64,000 nucleotides of DNA from Rosenbergiella collisarenosi (lineage in GTDB: Bacteria; Pseudomonadota; Gammaproteobacteria; Enterobacterales; Enterobacteriaceae): NCBI RefSeq assembly GCF_018494085.1, contig NZ_JABBFP010000010.1, positions 1 to 64,000 of the forward strand, given 5' to 3'. Below the pieces are notes generated by a model. It saw only the letters and a list, made by a program, of their open reading frames with translations, searched no databases and was not told the origin of the DNA. Below, piece by piece: positions 61,137 through 64,000 of the stretch. Numbering within the stretch: the first letter of the stretch is position 1; the number at the start of each line of letters is the position of its first letter. A program made the translations under genes and the position numbers.

Positions 61137-61153
61137 GACTCAAGGGGTTCTTA

Positions 61154-61333
61154 ATGTTCAATGGATTACCGGCATTATCTCATCAGCAACAGCAGCAAGC
61201 GGTTGAGCGTATTCAGCAGTTAATGTCAGAAGGTTTGTCTAGTGGCCAGGCTATCTCTCTGGTCGCGCAAGAAATACGCGAGAACTATCAAGGCGAACCG
61301 CAATTGGCTCGCTTTGAAGACGATGAAGAATAA
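61154..61333 (+). CDS. yoaH: YoaH family small protein
   Basis: A 59-residue protein read from ATG 61154 ([20 protein letters not shown]), ending FEDDEE. It matches E. coli YoaH (59 residues) with identical length, the conserved SSGQAI segment and an acidic tail. The function is unknown; it looks cytoplasmic and helical. It starts 17 bp from the divergent pabB start, so the ribosome sites and promoters of both genes are packed in a very short gap. Confidence 0.93.
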   Translation: MFNGLPALSHQQQQQAVERIQQLMSEGLSSGQAISLVAQEIRENYQGEPQLARFEDDEE

Positions 61334-61342
61334 CGAGTACAA

Positions 61343-61687
61343 CTACATGGCCGCGATAATTTTTATTTCGACCTTGTAGTTAGGATCGACCAGTGCGGCG
61401 ATCACCGTACAGCGGACAGGGGCATTGCCGGGAGACACCCAAGCATCCCAGGCCTCGTTCATCGCGGCAAAGTAAGCGTGGTCTGTAAGAAAGATCGTCG
61501 CATCGAGAACCTTCGATTTATCGCTGCCGACGCGCGCGAGGACCCTATCGATCACTGCTAAGGCGTTCTCAGTCTGCGCGAAGGCATCGGCCTCAAGGTT
61601 TTCAGGGACACTGGTATAATAAATAGTTTGGTTGTAGATCACCGCTTCAGACATACGATGTTCAGGATCAAGGCGTTGAATGGTCAT
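61343..61687 (-). CDS. yoaB: RidA-family protein YoaB
   Basis: A 114-residue RidA/YjgF-type protein, the length of E. coli YoaB. Conserved elements include YTSVPENLEADAFAQT, the ring Arg/Glu region APVRCTVIA and EIKIIAA at the end. RidA proteins hydrolyse reactive enamine/imine intermediates; YoaB itself belongs to a separate subgroup with unproven activity. It is convergent with yoaH (9 bp apart) and divergent from yoaA. Confidence 0.94.
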   Translation of the reverse strand: MTIQRLDPEHRMSEAVIYNQTIYYTSVPENLEADAFAQTENALAVIDRVLARVGSDKSKVLDATIFLTDHAYFAAMNEAWDAWVSPGNAPVRCTVIAALVDPNYKVEIKIIAAM

Positions 61688-61785
61688 AAGTGACTCCCTA
61701 TTTTTTTAGCCAGCCTGACATAAGCGATAAAAAATGTCATCACTAATCCTAACCCTATAGGGCTAATTGCGTCGAAGGAGTAAGT

Positions 61786-63687
61786 TTGACCGACGATTTT
61801 TCACCAGAAGGCACATTAGTTCAGGCTATTCCTGGTTTTCGTGCTCGGGAAGCACAGCAAACTATGGCAAAAGCCATTACTCAGACCGTTGAGGGCTCAA
61901 CCACGCTTCTCGTTGAAGCCGGTACCGGTACGGGAAAAACCTACGCCTACTTAGTTCCCGCGCTACGATCCGGTAAAAAAGCGATTATTTCCACGGGGTC
62001 TCGTGCCCTGCAGGACCAGTTGTATAATCGTGATCTACCAACAGTTGTGAAAGCGTTGGAATTTGCAGGTCGTACCGCGATCCTTAAAGGGCGCAGCAAC
62101 TACCTATGTTTAGAGCGGTTGGCAGCGCAAAATAGTGCAGGGGGTGATTTACCCGTACAGCAGCTCTCCGAGCTGGTCAACGTTAGGGCGTGGGCGAGTA
62201 TCACCCAAGAAGGCGACACCAGCCAATGCGCTGCAGTTCCTGAGGATAGCCCGCTATGGCCTTTAGTCACTAGCACTAACGATAACTGCCTAGGGAGTGA
62301 CTGTCCGCAATACGAACATTGCTATGTTGTGAAAGCTCGTAAACGTGCATTGGATGCGGATATCGTCGTGGTGAACCATCATCTGTTCTTAGCTGACTTG
62401 GTGGTAAAAGAAGGCGGGTTTGGTGAGCTCATTCCTGAAGCCGACGTGATGATTTTTGATGAGGCGCATCAGCTTCCTGATATCGCGAGCCAGTATTTCG
62501 GGCAGCAGCTGACCAGTAGGCAGCTACAGGATTTAGCGCGGGATATTACGATCGCTTATCGTACCGAGGTTCGCGATGTGACACAGCTCCAAAAAGCGGC
62601 GGATCGTCTCGCGCAAGCCACGCAAGATTTCAGGCTTGTCCTCGGCGAACCCGGTTTTCGTGGGAATTTACGGACATTGCTGGCCGATCCAAATTTACAG
62701 CGGATGCAACGATTACTCGATGATGCGCTAGAGCTCTGCTACGACGTGATTAAGCTCAACCTTGGGCGCAGTGCGTTGCTTGATGCCGCTTTTGACCGCG
62801 CGGGACAGTATCGCAACAGATTGAAAAGACTCAATAATACGCAAGAGCCCGGTTACAGTTATTGGTACGAATGTAGCCGTTATCATTTTACCCTCGCCCT
62901 GACGCCGCTCAGTGTTGCACAGAGGTTTCAAGAGGTGATGAAGGCGAGGAAAACCAGCTGGATATTTACCTCGGCCACGCTGGCCGTTAATGGAGAGATG
63001 GATTATTTTGCAGAGCGTTTGGGGGTCCAGCAGGCGAACCAATTGATGCTGGAAAGCCCCTTCGATTATGCGCAGCAAACCTTACTCTGTGTGCCCCGTT
63101 ATTTAGCAGAGACGCGTCAATCGCGGAGTGCTCAACAGCTCGTTACCCGGCTGAGCCCACTGATTGAAGCCAATGATGGGCGCTGTTTTTTCCTCTGTAC
63201 CTCTTATCAGATGATGCGCGAACTCGCCGCACTCTTTCGTGAGCAGCTGCAGCGACCAGTCCTACTGCAGGGTGAGACCAGTAAAGGACAGTTACTGACC
63301 CAATTTTTAGCGGCGGGTAATGCGCTGCTAATCGCGACCAGTAGTTTTTGGGAAGGCGTTGATGTGCGGGGTGAGGCATTATCGATGGTCATTATCGATA
63401 AACTTCCGTTTGCCTCCCCCGAGGATCCGCTATTAAAAGCTCGCATGGAAGATGCCCAACTGAAAGGAAAAGACCCTTTTTATCAAGTACAGTTGCCTGA
63501 TGCGGTGATTGCATTAAAACAGGGAGTGGGGCGATTAATTCGCGATGAACAGGATAGAGGTGTTTTGATCATCTGTGATAGCCGACTCGTCACGCGTCCA
63601 TACGGCGAGATTTTTGTGAAAAGTCTTCCGGATTGTCCGCGTACTCGTGATCTAGACGTCGTGCTTGATTTCATCAAAGACCTTTAG
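61786..63687 (+). CDS. yoaA: DinG-family Fe-S DNA helicase YoaA
   Basis: A 633-residue superfamily 2 helicase (E. coli YoaA 636) related to DinG and XPD. Walker A is EAGTGTGKTYAY (about 43-54) and the DEAH box FDEAHQLPDIA (about 224). Four Cys that would hold the Fe-S cluster lie between about residues 104 and 185 (LCLER, QCAAV, CLGSDCPQYEHC). C-terminal helicase motifs ATSSFWEGVDVRGEALS and QGVGRLIRDEQDRG follow. YoaA acts with the HolC clamp-loader subunit in repair. The start is TTG after AAGGAG. Confidence 0.95.
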   Translation: MTDDFSPEGTLVQAIPGFRAREAQQTMAKAITQTVEGSTTLLVEAGTGTGKTYAYLVPALRSGKKAIISTGSRALQDQLYNRDLPTVVKALEFAGRTAILKGRSNYLCLERLAAQNSAGGDLPVQQLSELVNVRAWASITQEGDTSQCAAVPEDSPLWPLVTSTNDNCLGSDCPQYEHCYVVKARKRALDADIVVVNHHLFLADLVVKEGGFGELIPEADVMIFDEAHQLPDIASQYFGQQLTSRQLQDLARDITIAYRTEVRDVTQLQKAADRLAQATQDFRLVLGEPGFRGNLRTLLADPNLQRMQRLLDDALELCYDVIKLNLGRSALLDAAFDRAGQYRNRLKRLNNTQEPGYSYWYECSRYHFTLALTPLSVAQRFQEVMKARKTSWIFTSATLAVNGEMDYFAERLGVQQANQLMLESPFDYAQQTLLCVPRYLAETRQSRSAQQLVTRLSPLIEANDGRCFFLCTSYQMMRELAALFREQLQRPVLLQGETSKGQLLTQFLAAGNALLIATSSFWEGVDVRGEALSMVIIDKLPFASPEDPLLKARMEDAQLKGKDPFYQVQLPDAVIALKQGVGRLIRDEQDRGVLIICDSRLVTRPYGEIFVKSLPDCPRTRDLDVVLDFIKDL

Positions 63688-63762
63688 GCTGGCTTCCACT
63701 CCGTGATATCTGTGTGTAAACTTGGCGCCAAGCTACGCTGCATAAAATGAAGAATATATTCC

Positions 63763-64000
63763 ATGACTAATTACAACTCAACGACCCGTCTTCTGGCCCT
63801 CGATACGTCTACCGAAGCCTGTTCTGTCGCCATATTAAATAATGCAGCGCTTACCGCTGATTTTGCTCTAACGCCACGCGAGCATACACAACGTATTCTC
63901 CCTATGGTTGAACAGGCGCTTCATGCTCAAAACCTGACCTTGCAACAACTGGATGCATTGGTCTGTTGTCTCGGCCCTGGAAGTTTCACGGGAGTACGTA
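63763..64000 (+). CDS. tsaB: tRNA threonylcarbamoyladenosine synthesis protein TsaB, 5' part only
   Basis: The first 79 codons or so of TsaB (YeaZ): [15 protein letters not shown] near the start and [12 protein letters not shown] at the window end, both typical of the family. TsaB partners TsaD and TsaE to build t6A37 on ANN-decoding tRNAs. The gene is cut by the window edge. It follows yoaA, as in E. coli. Confidence 0.95.
   Translation, partial: MTNYNSTTRLLALDTSTEACSVAILNNAALTADFALTPREHTQRILPMVEQALHAQNLTLQQLDALVCCLGPGSFTGVR

Overview
The window is chromosomal DNA from a gamma-proteobacterium of the order Enterobacterales. The housekeeping genes and much of their order match the E. coli argS-cmoAB-aspS-yebC-ruvCAB-znu-mepM-lpxM-pykA-zwf-purT-ptrB-letAB-proQ-prc-htpX-cspC-sdaA-pabB-yoaA region closely, and the CspC protein matches E. 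coli CspC as I remember it. Moderate GC, the missing hexR/edd/eda block and a large type I adhesin locus would fit an Erwiniaceae-type plant or insect associate. The genus cannot be fixed from sequence reading alone.

Region 1 (1-16342) is accessory. It opens inside a giant surface adhesin made of 255-bp (85-residue) Ig-like repeats, ending in duplicated BapA-type modules, VCBS-like domains and a type I secretion signal. A terminator follows, then a dedicated TolC-like/ABC/HlyD type I secretion system with translationally coupled genes. Directly downstream on the same strand are a 1027-residue protein ending in a GT4 glycosyltransferase domain, a second putative glycosyltransferase with an Asp-Asp-Asp motif, and a secreted HExxH peptidase-MA-like protein. 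This six-protein arrangement suggests a secreted, possibly glycosylated and possibly proteolytically controlled adhesin, and it is the most novel item here. A small GlcG/HbpS-like gene ends the block.

Region 2 (16364-28275) holds argS and yecM (divergent), a PatB/MalY-type C-S lyase, cutC, cmoBA, aspS-nudB, yebC-ruvC and ruvAB: tRNA charging, tRNA wobble modification, folate/nucleotide Nudix chemistry and Holliday-junction resolution.

Region 3 (28292-34911) has a divergent MarR regulator/EamA exporter pair sharing palindromic operators, the zinc importer znuA/znuCB around a Zur box, the peptidoglycan endopeptidase mepM, and lpxM for lipid A acylation.

Region 4 (34911-43530) has divergent pykA and zwf with no hexR between them, purT with a PurR box, ptrB, holE, yebY, a YagU-like membrane protein and an unrecognised secreted protein.

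Region 5 (43742-64000) has rsmF, letAB (envelope lipid transport), msrC, proQ-prc, htpX, yobH, yebO, cspC, rlmA, yoaE, sdaA, nudL-pabB, yoaH, yoaB, yoaA and the start of tsaB. No tRNA, rRNA, insertion sequence, CRISPR array or prophage was recognised.
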